Shown piece after piece: positions 26,197 through 36,377 of a stretch of DNA of 50,972 nt (positions are counted from its first letter, which is position 1; each line of letters starts with the position of its first letter). Made by a program: the position numbers and the translations under genes. The notes under the pieces were generated by a model. That model was not told the DNA's origin and searched no databases. It worked only from the letters and a program-made list of their open reading frames with translations. Origin of the DNA: Bacteroidetes bacterium UBA6183 (GTDB lineage Bacteria > Bacteroidota > Bacteroidia > UKL13-3); contig DITN01000040.1 of assembly GCA_002422865.1 (NCBI GenBank), positions 63,749 to 114,720 on the forward strand, written 5' to 3'.

Positions 26197-29100
26197 TTAG
26201 AAGGTATCGTAATCTACCGGTCTCATTACACCAAACCACTTGATTATTCTTTCTTCTCCAAGGTCATCCGATTTAACGTGGATTAAATAAACTCCACTGG
26301 AAATAGGCACTTTTGCGTTGTTTTTCAAATCCCAATTAATGTACGTGGCGGTTGCATCATCTTTTCTAATTGTTCTCACAACTACACCATCCATCGTATA
26401 AATCTGAATTAAACATTTAGGAGGTAAGTTGGTAATTTTAACCCTACTGTCCAATTGGTTGCCCGGATCTTCATATTGAGAGTAAGCGTAATACGGATTA
26501 GGAACAATACTTACTTTATCAAGCACTCGCTTTGCAATTTCTTTGTTACCTATGGTTGTTGCTACTCCATCCGTATTAAAACGGAACACAGGCATACTGT
26601 CGTTTACAACCGAACCATCAACCGAGAAACTTGCATATGGACGTTTTACATTAATATTAATCTCTACATCACCAGGTATTAAGTTATCCCAAGGTGACTT
26701 CATTTGTGAACCTGAATTTAACATAGCCATTGATGTGTACATAGCTTGAGAGAACACTTGACGTTTTCTAATGCTGTATGAACTTGGCATACCAGGACCT
26801 GGAGATGTTGATAAACGAACACTGTAATCAGCACATCCATCATAACGAGGCCCGTTATATATGATGGCTGTTGCACCGGCACCAATCGCGAAACGTTTTG
26901 ATGTCATCACGTAAATATAATGTTTACCCCCAAAAACGGGAATACCGCCTTGACCAATTGTTCTTGATGTTGGATTCCAAATCATATCATTACCATTTTC
27001 ACCTGGTAAAGAAGAATCTTCTCCAAACATAATGTTTAGGCGCTCACCTGTTTCTACGTCTACTGCGTATCCTGGGAACCAACCCATACCTGTTCCAGTA
27101 CCATCAGGTTGACCATTTTGATCAACTGAAGGAGATTTACGAGAGTCTAGTTTATCAGCATTACCGAAGTTCAAGTTTTTGTCTTCACCCAACTCTAACA
27201 CCACACATCTACTCCATTTTGTTCTATCGCGCGTTAATACAACCTTTACACTATGTAAATCTGACAATAGATTATCACCTGATGCCAAACCACTACCTAG
27301 AGAACCAACACCACCATCCCAAGCAGGACCAAATGTAGGAAGTTTAGTTGTCAAATTTGTTCTCCAACGAGATGCCAATGCATAAGGGGCCCAACGACTT
27401 TCTATGATATTAGAGAAATTTTTGCGAGGATCAATTGGCACTTTTGATATGGCAAAATCATGTAATTCTGCATTTTCAAAATCCGGTCTACCATTACTAC
27501 CAGAGCGTATCCAATTAAAGGAAGCTTGATAAAATGGAATAGAGCCGTAAGGAGATTCTTCATCTTGAATACCACTTAACCATTCATCTGTTGGGTTTGA
27601 GAATATAATTGATGATGACAGATATCCGTTAGATTCGTCCACTTGAGATTCTGAATTTCCAGGAAGTATGGATTGGTTCATTTGAACAGATATTCCCCAC
27701 TCAGTGAAAATTTGTTCGTTAGAATATGCTAAAGTAGTGTCAGATAATTTAGTTTCTCCGGTATTTAAGTTTTTCAGAACCCAGCGAGTATTAGGAGCAG
27801 ATAACGTATCTGCCTTTCTACTATTAGAAGATGCATCACGCATAATCAATTCGAAACTTGCCTTTGGCACACTAACCGGATTAATTACTTTAACATTTAT
27901 TGGACCAAAGCCAGATAAATAGGTACGTTCTTTAGCATAATAAGGAGCAGCCAACAACGTATTGATTGAAGCTTCAGATAATTTTACTACTTGACCACCA
28001 TTACCAACACCTTCAACCATGGTTACCGGCACACCAGTACCATAATCACTGTTAATTGATGTACCAGCAGGGGTAGGATCATGCGGAATTGCAGTATAAA
28101 TAGATAAATTAGACTCACCTATTGTTTTTGAACTTGACAAATATTGATCCGCATCGGTAGCACAGTTTGTCGCTGTTGCATAAGATACAATATAGTAGTT
28201 ATAGCTTTTAAAGTTTACCAATGTTTGATCAGAACCTGTTTCGAATAAGTCTTTAGTGATTTCGAATGTATGCTGTATACCCTCGTTGTTACCCTCTACC
28301 ATGATACGTTTTACGTTTTCCTCTAATTCAGGACTAAATACCGTGTTCACAACTCGGGCAACACCATCTACCACGTCAAACTGGGCCACTAAACGAGCTT
28401 GGGCTGGATCAGAAATATCACTAGGAATACTTGCTGTTTTTAACTGCCAAACTTGGTATCCTTGGAATTTGTAAACTGTTTGTTCAGCGCAAGGTCCTGC
28501 GAAGGTGTCAACAAAGTTTTCAATATTTTTTGTATTAAGCATTTTGATAACCAACTTTCTGTTTAGTTCAACAATCTCTAATTTAGGTGCTTCAGGACCA
28601 ACCTTAAGTTCAAAATTATTTTTGTATAATGTTGTTGCTTTATCACTCGCTTCTTTTAACAAGTTAAATGAACCTGTAGCTCCTCCACTAGAAGCGCGAG
28701 CCCATACCACACCAATTGTTACGCGGTTAACGGCACCAGGTAATAAAGTAAACGAACCTGCTGTTTGTAAGAAACGTCTGTCTTGAGGCTGATTGCCAGC
28801 AATACGTTCGTTCCAAGTTGGTCTTCCTGCAGGGTCTGTATTTCCCGGGAACATGAAACTTGCAGTATCAGATCCACCACGGCCATTACCACCATAAGTA
28901 ATATTGGCTCCATCTTTCCAACGTCCGTTCAAATAGCCCCAATAGTGCTCAGGACGGCTAGGGTTACCGGTTAAACTAAAGTCGTTGTTATAGTATACAA
29001 ATTTTGTCAATCCAATTTCTGAGTTATCTGGTCTACGTGGACCTTCAAAGAAGGTTACACCAACACTTGGTGGATTTAAACCATAACCCAAAATACCTTC

Positions 29101-30081
29101 ATCATTGTCGTCACCATTATAGCATATACCCAAATTACGGGCAACGTCACACTCAACGTAATCATCAGAGTAATTTCCTAAATCTGCATCTACCCATTGA
29201 CCAAACACTGTACTATCTACAGTTTCACTACTTCTATTATAGATGGTCGTGCGATAAAAGGTCATGTTATTGATTTCATCGTTAGTAGAATAAGCGAATG
29301 CTTGCGTATGCAATTCAAGTCCGATTGGCACACCTTGAGTTTCACTATGAATATTGCCCTTATCGTTGTATATCATGTACAACATCATATCAGGAATATT
29401 TTTAACATCTTCTTTACCGTGATTCAAGGTTGGATAATCACCATCTAACGGATCGTATCTAGAATCGTTATTTTTGTCAAAATAAGGTGCTAAACGAGCT
29501 GCTTCACCAATAGTGACATCACCATTACCCGGCCAGCTAACAATATCATCAGGTATTTCGTATGAGTTAATGTCAGTAGTTGCTGTGAGATCTTGCACCT
29601 CACGCAAAGTTACACGCCAAATTTTGTCAAAGGCCTTACATTTATCTTCAGTTACTGAAGCTGCTCCATTTACTAATGGACCAGGATAAAAGTCATTACC
29701 ACCTTGACGGTAAGTTTGAGCGGCTAACTTTAAGTTACCATTAGAAACACCACCAATCCATAAAGCACCAGAAAATAGTGAGTGTTTAGAAACCTGACCG
29801 GTTTGGATTTTGGGAATTTCATAACGTGCATTACTTAGGTTCCACCACATATCACCACCATTTAAAATGGTTGTTCTAACATTGTTTACATCCAAGTCAC
29901 GTTGTTGGGTTGCAGGCAAACAACCAAACCTTTTTCCTTTAATTTCTGGCTCACGAGGTCCCTTTGGTTCGGGAGTACCAACGTTATAGCGCGCTTGTGC
30001 AGGGTTAATAGATGCTACCAAAACGGCAGCAACCCCCATTGCCTTTACAAACTTTAAAAATTGTTGATTTATACTTTTCAT
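26197..30081 (-). CDS. Large secreted protein with type IX-like C-terminal domain
   Basis: I cannot assign a function to this 1294-residue protein. It has a signal peptide (FVKAMGVAAVLVASINPAQA). The N-terminal region contains SLFSGALWIGG and LAAQTYRQGGNDFYPGPL, which I associate with a Bacteroidota surface protein family. The body is rich in aromatic and glycine/asparagine residues, and DKNNDSRYDPLDGDYP is a calcium-binding-like stretch. The end (KVSIVPNPYYAYSQ ... QIYTMDGVVVRTI ... SGVYLIHVKS...GEERIIKWFGVMRPVDYDTF) has the layout of a type IX sorting or FlgD-like Ig domain, but with an extra RPVDYDTF tail. It lies 17 bp after the TonB receptor gene. Confidence 0.78.
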   Translation of the reverse strand: MKSINQQFLKFVKAMGVAAVLVASINPAQARYNVGTPEPKGPREPEIKGKRFGCLPATQQRDLDVNNVRTTILNGGDMWWNLSNARYEIPKIQTGQVSKHSLFSGALWIGGVSNGNLKLAAQTYRQGGNDFYPGPLVNGAASVTEDKCKAFDKIWRVTLREVQDLTATTDINSYEIPDDIVSWPGNGDVTIGEAARLAPYFDKNNDSRYDPLDGDYPTLNHGKEDVKNIPDMMLYMIYNDKGNIHSETQGVPIGLELHTQAFAYSTNDEINNMTFYRTTIYNRSSETVDSTVFGQWVDADLGNYSDDYVECDVARNLGICYNGDDNDEGILGYGLNPPSVGVTFFEGPRRPDNSEIGLTKFVYYNNDFSLTGNPSRPEHYWGYLNGRWKDGANITYGGNGRGGSDTASFMFPGNTDPAGRPTWNERIAGNQPQDRRFLQTAGSFTLLPGAVNRVTIGVVWARASSGGATGSFNLLKEASDKATTLYKNNFELKVGPEAPKLEIVELNRKLVIKMLNTKNIENFVDTFAGPCAEQTVYKFQGYQVWQLKTASIPSDISDPAQARLVAQFDVVDGVARVVNTVFSPELEENVKRIMVEGNNEGIQHTFEITKDLFETGSDQTLVNFKSYNYYIVSYATATNCATDADQYLSSSKTIGESNLSIYTAIPHDPTPAGTSINSDYGTGVPVTMVEGVGNGGQVVKLSEASINTLLAAPYYAKERTYLSGFGPINVKVINPVSVPKASFELIMRDASSNSRKADTLSAPNTRWVLKNLNTGETKLSDTTLAYSNEQIFTEWGISVQMNQSILPGNSESQVDESNGYLSSSIIFSNPTDEWLSGIQDEESPYGSIPFYQASFNWIRSGSNGRPDFENAELHDFAISKVPIDPRKNFSNIIESRWAPYALASRWRTNLTTKLPTFGPAWDGGVGSLGSGLASGDNLLSDLHSVKVVLTRDRTKWSRCVVLELGEDKNLNFGNADKLDSRKSPSVDQNGQPDGTGTGMGWFPGYAVDVETGERLNIMFGEDSSLPGENGNDMIWNPTSRTIGQGGIPVFGGKHYIYVMTSKRFAIGAGATAIIYNGPRYDGCADYSVRLSTSPGPGMPSSYSIRKRQVFSQAMYTSMAMLNSGSQMKSPWDNLIPGDVEININVKRPYASFSVDGSVVNDSMPVFRFNTDGVATTIGNKEIAKRVLDKVSIVPNPYYAYSQYEDPGNQLDSRVKITNLPPKCLIQIYTMDGVVVRTIRKDDATATYINWDLKNNAKVPISSGVYLIHVKSDDLGEERIIKWFGVMRPVDYDTF

Positions 30082-30098
30082 GTCTATGTTTTGTTTTT

Positions 30099-33000
30099 TT
30101 AGAAGTATAATGAAACACCTATACGGGTTAATCTTGGCAAGGCGAATAAACCAGGGTTTACTACTCTTGTATTATACAAGTCAACAAAAGACTGTGTATT
30201 GGTTGCAACGCGTTTTTGCTCGATAGATTGAGGGGATGCCAAATAACCATCATCGTAGGCAGAGCCTGTATATTTGTATACACCTAATACGTTTGCGGCA
30301 TTTAGCACATTTTGCATCCATAAGAATACGCGTAAACGATAAACAGTTGTTTTACCCGATAACGCCTCTTTTTTGAAAGTAAAGTTTTTATCAATATTCA
30401 TATCGATAAAAAACTGAGGAGGTAGGTTAGCACCGTTAATTGTACCTTTTACCTGAGAACGAGCAACTACACCACTTTGAACCTCAGGAACAGCAATTAA
30501 TGTTTGTGTATAAGGGCGACCTGATGTGTAGTTAAAAATGAAGTTAATACCGGCATTTTCTAATATTTTCTTACCCGCTACAATAGGTCCATTATAGTCC
30601 TTTCCGGCACGGTAGTGGTAATCAAATGTACCTTTTAGTGTATGACGGGTATCGTAATCAAGTGGGAAGATATTACGTAAGGTTGGTAAACCAACTTGCA
30701 CCAGGGCATTACTTGATTGCGAGTTGGAACCAGTACCATCAGCAAATTGCAACATGTAGTTAGCAGAAATGTTAATGTTACCAAGATCTCTTAATTCATA
30801 TTCTAAACGGAAAGATTTTACAGTAGAGAAATCTAAGTTACTAAATGAGGTATAAGGAAATGGATATGCTTCAACAAAGCGGTACAATTGGATTAAGTTC
30901 CTGTATTCACGATATGAAGCAACAATACCCAACGCTGAGTTATCACCAATTTGTTGACGGAAACCCATTTCGTAATCGGTTACTTGGGTCATCCTTAAAT
31001 CAGGGTTAGCAATTGTACCAGTTCTACGATTGTTCAGGTAGAAGTAGTCATCAATTTGAGCAACATTAGCCTCTGTAGGTCTTTGAACCAGTACATCGTA
31101 TGTTCCGAAGAACTGAGAGGTTGTTGAGATAGGGAATGAGAACCAAATACGCGGAGATACTTTAATATCCGGTTTATAGTCACGGAAAGAAGCTGAAGTC
31201 GGTTTTGCAATACCATTAGTTTCTGCATCTGTTACTAAAAACGGTATGTTACCATTTTCTACATCACCATTTTCACGCTGCGCGTCACGCCACAAAGAAG
31301 AAGGATCTGTAACCGGATTACCATCTTTATCATACCAATCATTACCATTACGATAACCCGTGATATTTACTTTATTTGCCGAATTTGGCGTTTTTGTATC
31401 AACGTAAACTTTATAGTCATCTCCAATATTGCTTGGAATTAATGAGCCTAGGCCTTTCAAATTACCACCCCTAACTTCACCTACACTGTAAATAGGAACT
31501 AAAGAGTATGGATCTTTTAACACCACTTGATTTGCATCAAAACGATCGATACGAACACCTGCACGAACAATTAAGTCTTTAAATGCAAATTTATCTTGCA
31601 ACCAAGCAGCCATGTATACTGGCTGATAAGCACCTAATGCACGGTTGGTTGGATCATTTAAAAAGTCGTTTACACTCTTTTTTCCATTAACACGGTTACC
31701 TAAATAATCGTAACCATTGTATGATACTAATGAATTACCATTATTTAATAGCTCATCAGCCGAAAACATATCTAATGAAAATTTATTTGGAGCATAAGAA
31801 TTTACATCAATACGTGTTTGATCACTAATTGGGTTACCATAAACATCCAATTCACCATCTGCAATTAACTTGTTGCGAAGGTTTCTATCAAAATTAGTTT
31901 GTTGAGCTGGGTCTACCTTATTTGCAAAAATAACGGTATCCTGGAAGTTGCCGTATTGGTCAAATTTCAAGGTATAATTGTTTGAATCTAATCCTATAAA
32001 TTGTGCATTTGTGTATTGGCGCATTAATGTCCACAAACCAGTTGCACCTACACCATAACCGCGTCTAAATTGCTGTTCATAAGTAAATCCAAATTGCAAA
32101 TCGTGTTTAGCTTTAGGGTTTTTCTTTGGTGCAACAGAAGCTTCACTCATTAAATAGAGTGTATATGCCTCATTCATTGATTTGCTGTAACCACCTTGCA
32201 CAGTACCCGGGCTAGTCCACATGTTTGAATATATACCCAATGGGTTGTCACCGTTGGTTAATCCGCCTAAACCACGTAACTGACTTAAACTTGTTACATT
32301 TTGACCCTGAGATGCATAATAATCATAGATAGAACGGGTATAGTTTGAACGTATGTTGTTTCCTACAGGTTCAAAAGTATAAGCGGTATCAACTGTACCA
32401 AAATTTCTTCTATATGCAGAAGTATACAAGGTTCTTTGCTGACCATTTTTATCAACATAATTGAAAGAATCTGGTGCTTGGCCTAACCCTTTAGTTACCA
32501 ATCCGTAAAAATCTTGCGAATACGTTTTGAACTTACCTACGTAACCGTATTGAAATAGGTCATCACCATAATCTGCATTCATCGACTCGATAAAACGTCT
32601 TTCATAAGAGAAACGTGCTGTGTAGTAGAAACCAGATATGGTTTGTTGTTTTTTCGCTTCGTCACCAGTTTTATTGAATGTTTGCGTAAACTGACCATAT
32701 ATACGCCCAGTGAAATCTTGAGACAACTGGTTGTTATCGTAGTTTAACAAAGAATTTGCATAGCTAAACCCTCTACCTCTGGCGAAGTTGCTTTGGTAAC
32801 CTACACGAATTGATATGTTATTGGTGGGTTGGTAAGAGAAATTACCTTGTATGTTAATGTTGTATGAGGCAACATTCTGACGTTGGTCGACTTTTACCAA
32901 ATCACCTTTCGTTAAAAACTCACCTGAGGGAACAAAACCGCCAGTTGCAGTTCTTGTTAATGGATTTGCTTCAATGCGCGCTTGGGCAGCATCGCTTGCA

Positions 33001-33905
33001 CGATAGGTATCAACAACCGGTAATCTACCGTCTAGTTGATAAACACCGCTACCCGCAAATGAAAAACCTAATAGTACACGTTCTTTTTCTTGCTTGCCTT
33101 TATTGGCAATTAATAATGGACCTGAAATAAACCCTTGAAATTCGTTGTAGTTCGAATTGTCGCCTGCCCATGAATAAAAAGGAGATGAGGTAATAAATTC
33201 AAAAGAACGCATCCAAAGTCGCGAAGGAGCTTTGGTATTGATTGCAATAACCCCACCTGTAAAGTCACCATACTGTGCTGGTGTACCACTGGTAATTACC
33301 TGAATTTGGTCAATGGCATTTTGTGGGATGGTAACACTACTGTTACCTTGCACACGCACACCATCAATGTAGTATGCAGTACCATCAGCACGGGCACCTC
33401 TAATTGACGGAACAGCTCCTGCTCTCGCATCAACACCGGCAAACGTATTTGCAACCATGTTGGCATTACGTTGTGGTAAACGCATAATTTCTTCTGCCGT
33501 TCTTGTTCCACCACCTTTACCTTCGCGGTCAACAAGCACTTTTTTACTCTTAACCACAACTGTTTCCAACTCTTTACCTCCTGGAGTTAACGAAATGTTT
33601 TGATAAGTTGCTTGGTCACTAATTACACTAATTCCACTTATTGACTGACTTTGATATCCTAAGTAAGATACTTCAAGTGTGTAATCACCGGGTTGTAGCG
33701 GTTTAATAATAAAATCACCTTCTTCATCAGATTTTACCTGAGACTTGATGATACCATTCAACTTCAACTGAATGCTGGCAAACTCAACAGGCTTTTTTGT
33801 TTTGCTGTCGATGATTTTACCACGGAGCTCGCCCAGTTGCGACTGCGCGTTAGCTATAACGCATATAGCCATTAGCGCAACTAAAAAACTGTATACCTTT
33901 TTCAT
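30099..33905 (-). CDS. TonB-dependent receptor with carboxypeptidase-like regulatory domain
   Basis: This is an outer-membrane receptor of 1268 residues. A signal peptide (MKKVYSFLVALMAICVIANA) is followed by a carboxypeptidase regulatory-like beta-sandwich (about 25-110: GELRGKIIDSKTKKPVEFASIQLKL). The plug domain (about 140-230) contains GVDARAGAVPSIRGARADGTAYYIDGVRVQ. A very long barrel with many aromatic strands follows and ends LPRLTRIGVSLYF, with a terminal Phe. No SusD partner is adjacent, which argues against a starch-utilisation type locus. It is the first gene of a three-gene cluster with a giant secreted protein and a PorV-like protein. The ligand is unknown. Confidence 0.9.
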   Translation of the reverse strand: MKKVYSFLVALMAICVIANAQSQLGELRGKIIDSKTKKPVEFASIQLKLNGIIKSQVKSDEEGDFIIKPLQPGDYTLEVSYLGYQSQSISGISVISDQATYQNISLTPGGKELETVVVKSKKVLVDREGKGGGTRTAEEIMRLPQRNANMVANTFAGVDARAGAVPSIRGARADGTAYYIDGVRVQGNSSVTIPQNAIDQIQVITSGTPAQYGDFTGGVIAINTKAPSRLWMRSFEFITSSPFYSWAGDNSNYNEFQGFISGPLLIANKGKQEKERVLLGFSFAGSGVYQLDGRLPVVDTYRASDAAQARIEANPLTRTATGGFVPSGEFLTKGDLVKVDQRQNVASYNINIQGNFSYQPTNNISIRVGYQSNFARGRGFSYANSLLNYDNNQLSQDFTGRIYGQFTQTFNKTGDEAKKQQTISGFYYTARFSYERRFIESMNADYGDDLFQYGYVGKFKTYSQDFYGLVTKGLGQAPDSFNYVDKNGQQRTLYTSAYRRNFGTVDTAYTFEPVGNNIRSNYTRSIYDYYASQGQNVTSLSQLRGLGGLTNGDNPLGIYSNMWTSPGTVQGGYSKSMNEAYTLYLMSEASVAPKKNPKAKHDLQFGFTYEQQFRRGYGVGATGLWTLMRQYTNAQFIGLDSNNYTLKFDQYGNFQDTVIFANKVDPAQQTNFDRNLRNKLIADGELDVYGNPISDQTRIDVNSYAPNKFSLDMFSADELLNNGNSLVSYNGYDYLGNRVNGKKSVNDFLNDPTNRALGAYQPVYMAAWLQDKFAFKDLIVRAGVRIDRFDANQVVLKDPYSLVPIYSVGEVRGGNLKGLGSLIPSNIGDDYKVYVDTKTPNSANKVNITGYRNGNDWYDKDGNPVTDPSSLWRDAQRENGDVENGNIPFLVTDAETNGIAKPTSASFRDYKPDIKVSPRIWFSFPISTTSQFFGTYDVLVQRPTEANVAQIDDYFYLNNRRTGTIANPDLRMTQVTDYEMGFRQQIGDNSALGIVASYREYRNLIQLYRFVEAYPFPYTSFSNLDFSTVKSFRLEYELRDLGNINISANYMLQFADGTGSNSQSSNALVQVGLPTLRNIFPLDYDTRHTLKGTFDYHYRAGKDYNGPIVAGKKILENAGINFIFNYTSGRPYTQTLIAVPEVQSGVVARSQVKGTINGANLPPQFFIDMNIDKNFTFKKEALSGKTTVYRLRVFLWMQNVLNAANVLGVYKYTGSAYDDGYLASPQSIEQKRVATNTQSFVDLYNTRVVNPGLFALPRLTRIGVSLYF

Positions 33906-34001
33906 TAATTAATAATTTTTCGGTTTTAGTGTAATTCCTACAAGTTGGTAAATTAAGGGAATTTGGTTTAATTAATCAAAACATTACATTAACATAACTA
34001 C

Positions 34002-34958
34002 CTAACTTACTGAGTCGGTTAAATTTATATCTATTATTTTTTTTAATAATACTGCAGATATCTTGTAATATGACTCTTTTGTCCACCCTGCAACGTGTGG
34101 TGAAAGTACCGTTTTATCACTTCCTGCAATGTGTTTAAACCATATTTTTTCTCTATCGCTCATATTATTTATTTTTTCATTTTCTAAAACATCAAAACCG
34201 GCACCTTTAATTATTCCGCTTTCTATTGCTTTTACTAAATCATTCATAACAACTACCTCTCCCCTGCACATGTTAAATATCCAAATAGGTTTTGCAAATT
34301 TTTGCAAATATTTAGCATCTACCATTCCTTTTGTTTCATCCGTTAAGGGCACATGAAGTGTTAAAACATCTGCTTGCGAAAAAATCTCATTCATATCAGA
34401 TTCTTTTGCAAAGTTGTTTGAGTAGTTAATTAGATACTTATCGTATGTTAAAACCCGCACATCAAACCCGCTTAATTTTTTAGCTACAGCTTTTCCCGTA
34501 TTACCAAACCCAACTATAGCAATGGTTTTACCGCTTAGCTCTTCCCCCCTATTGTCTTCTCTATCCCAAATACCCGCTCTAACTTCTTTGTCTGCTTTGT
34601 TAATTTTAGCAAACAAACCAAGCATCATACCAATTGTATGTTCACCAACGGCATCGGCATTGGCTTCACCGGCATTAAACACTTTTATGCCTCTGGCAGC
34701 AGCAGCTATTTCGTCAATGTTATCTAACCCGGCCCCTGCTCGTGCAATAAATTTTAACTCGGGAGCTGCATTTATAACTTCTGTATCAATCAAGGTTTTA
34801 GTTCTTACTACCAAACCAGTTGCTGTTGTTACATGATGTAAAAGATCGTTGCGGGTTGCCATTGGCATGTATTTAACTTCATAACCAATTTGGGCTAAAC
34901 CATCCAAAAGCATTTCATGAACATCATCAATAATTAAAACCTGTCTGTTTATTGTCAT
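34002..34958 (-). CDS. D-isomer specific 2-hydroxyacid dehydrogenase
   Basis: This NAD-dependent oxidoreductase has 318 residues and resembles phosphoglycerate dehydrogenases. Visible parts are VVRTKTLIDTEVINAAPELKFIARAGAGLDNID, the Rossmann loop IVGFGNTGKAVAKKL, the catalytic Arg in FNMCRGEVVV, the Glu in FDVLENEK and the His in LSPHVAGWTKESY. There is no C-terminal ACT domain, so the regulated form of SerA is unlikely. A serine-pathway role is possible, but the substrate is unproven. It stands alone between the TonB receptor and mgtE genes. Confidence 0.88.
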   Translation of the reverse strand: MTINRQVLIIDDVHEMLLDGLAQIGYEVKYMPMATRNDLLHHVTTATGLVVRTKTLIDTEVINAAPELKFIARAGAGLDNIDEIAAAARGIKVFNAGEANADAVGEHTIGMMLGLFAKINKADKEVRAGIWDREDNRGEELSGKTIAIVGFGNTGKAVAKKLSGFDVRVLTYDKYLINYSNNFAKESDMNEIFSQADVLTLHVPLTDETKGMVDAKYLQKFAKPIWIFNMCRGEVVVMNDLVKAIESGIIKGAGFDVLENEKINNMSDREKIWFKHIAGSDKTVLSPHVAGWTKESYYKISAVLLKKIIDINLTDSVS

Positions 34959-35015
34959 GCTTATTTAATGTATTAGTAATTTTTTTTTGATGAATGGTTG
35001 CACCCATGGTTAAAC

Positions 35016-36377
35016 TTATAGTGAAGTATACATCAATCTCCCTATGGTAAAGTATATGGCAAGACCTAATAAATCATTAGTAGTTGTGATAAACGGCCCT
35101 GTAGCGATGGCTGGATCGATTTTCATTTTGTGCAATACCATAGGTATAAATGTTCCGAGTACAGAAGCAAAAATAATTACACTAAACAAGGCTACGCTCA
35201 CTGTTATGCTTAAATCAAATGAATGTGCAAATGCTGCATTGTATGCAAATAACAAAACCGAACATATTAGTCCGTTTAATAAGGCCACTCGTAACTCTTT
35301 TAATATTTTTGAAGCAATATTTTGCGTACCTAAAGTATCGTTAGCTAAACCTTGAACCACAATTGCCGAAGATTGTACCCCTACATTACCACCCATAGCA
35401 GCAATTAGCGGCATAAAGAAGGCCATCTCGGGGTGAATTTTCAGGGTGCCTTCATATATTTCTATAAATCGCGATGAACCAATGCCGCCCAACAAACCTA
35501 TTAGTAACCAAGGCAAACGAGCCCTTGACAGTACCCAAACTTTATCAGTTGCATCAACGTTTTCGGTAATACCCGACATTAATTGGTAATCCTCATTGGC
35601 TTCTTCTTTTATCACTTCCACCACATCATCAACCGTAATTCTACCCACCAATTGACCTAGCGCATTAACAACAGGAAGAACCACTAAGTCGTACTTTTCA
35701 AACAAATTGGCAATGGCTTCGCTATCAGTAGAAGTTGAAACCGAAATCACTTCTTTGTTTGATACATCCTGCAACTTGGCATCAGGATGAGAAAGTATAA
35801 GATTTTTTAGGGTTATTAATCCCACCAAACGTTCAAACTTATCGGTTACATAAACCACATAAATAGAGTCTACATCTTCTGCTTGTCGTCTGATTTCATC
35901 AATACATTGTCTAACAGTCCAGTTATCATTGGCCTTAACCAACTCCACGGCCATTAAACTTCCGGCTGTGTACTCATCGTAACTCATCAACGAAAGTAAG
36001 CTTGAAGCAAACTCAATATCTGCCAAATAAGATATTACTTCCTCTTTTTCCTTTACAGCCAAATGACTAAGCACATATGCGGCATCATCACTATCCATAA
36101 ACTGTACAAACTTATCTGCAATTTCTTTGGGTTGATAAGTAGCCAGAAAACGTGCTCTGATGTCGTCTTCCATTTCAACCAATACTTTTACCGCCTTATC
36201 AGAATCAATACACAACATGACCTGACGCGATTCGCTCGTATCAAGCTTATCCAACAAATCAGCAACATCTTGCGCATAGATGTGCTGCAGTTGTTGTTGC
36301 AACTCATCCAACAAATCATTTGCTATAATTTGTTTGATTTGTTTTATGAAACCGGCATCAATTAATGTTGTTTCCAT
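35016..36377 (-). CDS. mgtE: Magnesium transporter MgtE
   Basis: This Mg2+ channel has 453 residues and the normal domain order. The N-terminal helical superhelix domain (about 1-125) contains LEEL-like acidic repeats. Two CBS domains follow (about 130-255, with SLMAVELVKANDNWTVRQCID and VVLPVVNALGQLVGRITVDDV). The membrane domain has five helices and the signature GGNVGVQSSAIVVQGLA, which lines the pore. In known MgtE proteins Mg2+ binding to the N and CBS domains closes the channel. Its start overlaps the 3' end of rsmA by 20 bp, so the two are cotranscribed. Confidence 0.95.
   Translation of the reverse strand: METTLIDAGFIKQIKQIIANDLLDELQQQLQHIYAQDVADLLDKLDTSESRQVMLCIDSDKAVKVLVEMEDDIRARFLATYQPKEIADKFVQFMDSDDAAYVLSHLAVKEKEEVISYLADIEFASSLLSLMSYDEYTAGSLMAVELVKANDNWTVRQCIDEIRRQAEDVDSIYVVYVTDKFERLVGLITLKNLILSHPDAKLQDVSNKEVISVSTSTDSEAIANLFEKYDLVVLPVVNALGQLVGRITVDDVVEVIKEEANEDYQLMSGITENVDATDKVWVLSRARLPWLLIGLLGGIGSSRFIEIYEGTLKIHPEMAFFMPLIAAMGGNVGVQSSAIVVQGLANDTLGTQNIASKILKELRVALLNGLICSVLLFAYNAAFAHSFDLSITVSVALFSVIIFASVLGTFIPMVLHKMKIDPAIATGPFITTTNDLLGLAIYFTIGRLMYTSL

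Noticed and set aside
30099..33905. Polysaccharide utilisation locus (SusC/SusD)
   Set aside because: There is no SusD gene, no glycoside hydrolase and no sensor next to the receptor; its partners are the giant secreted protein and a PorV-like barrel.
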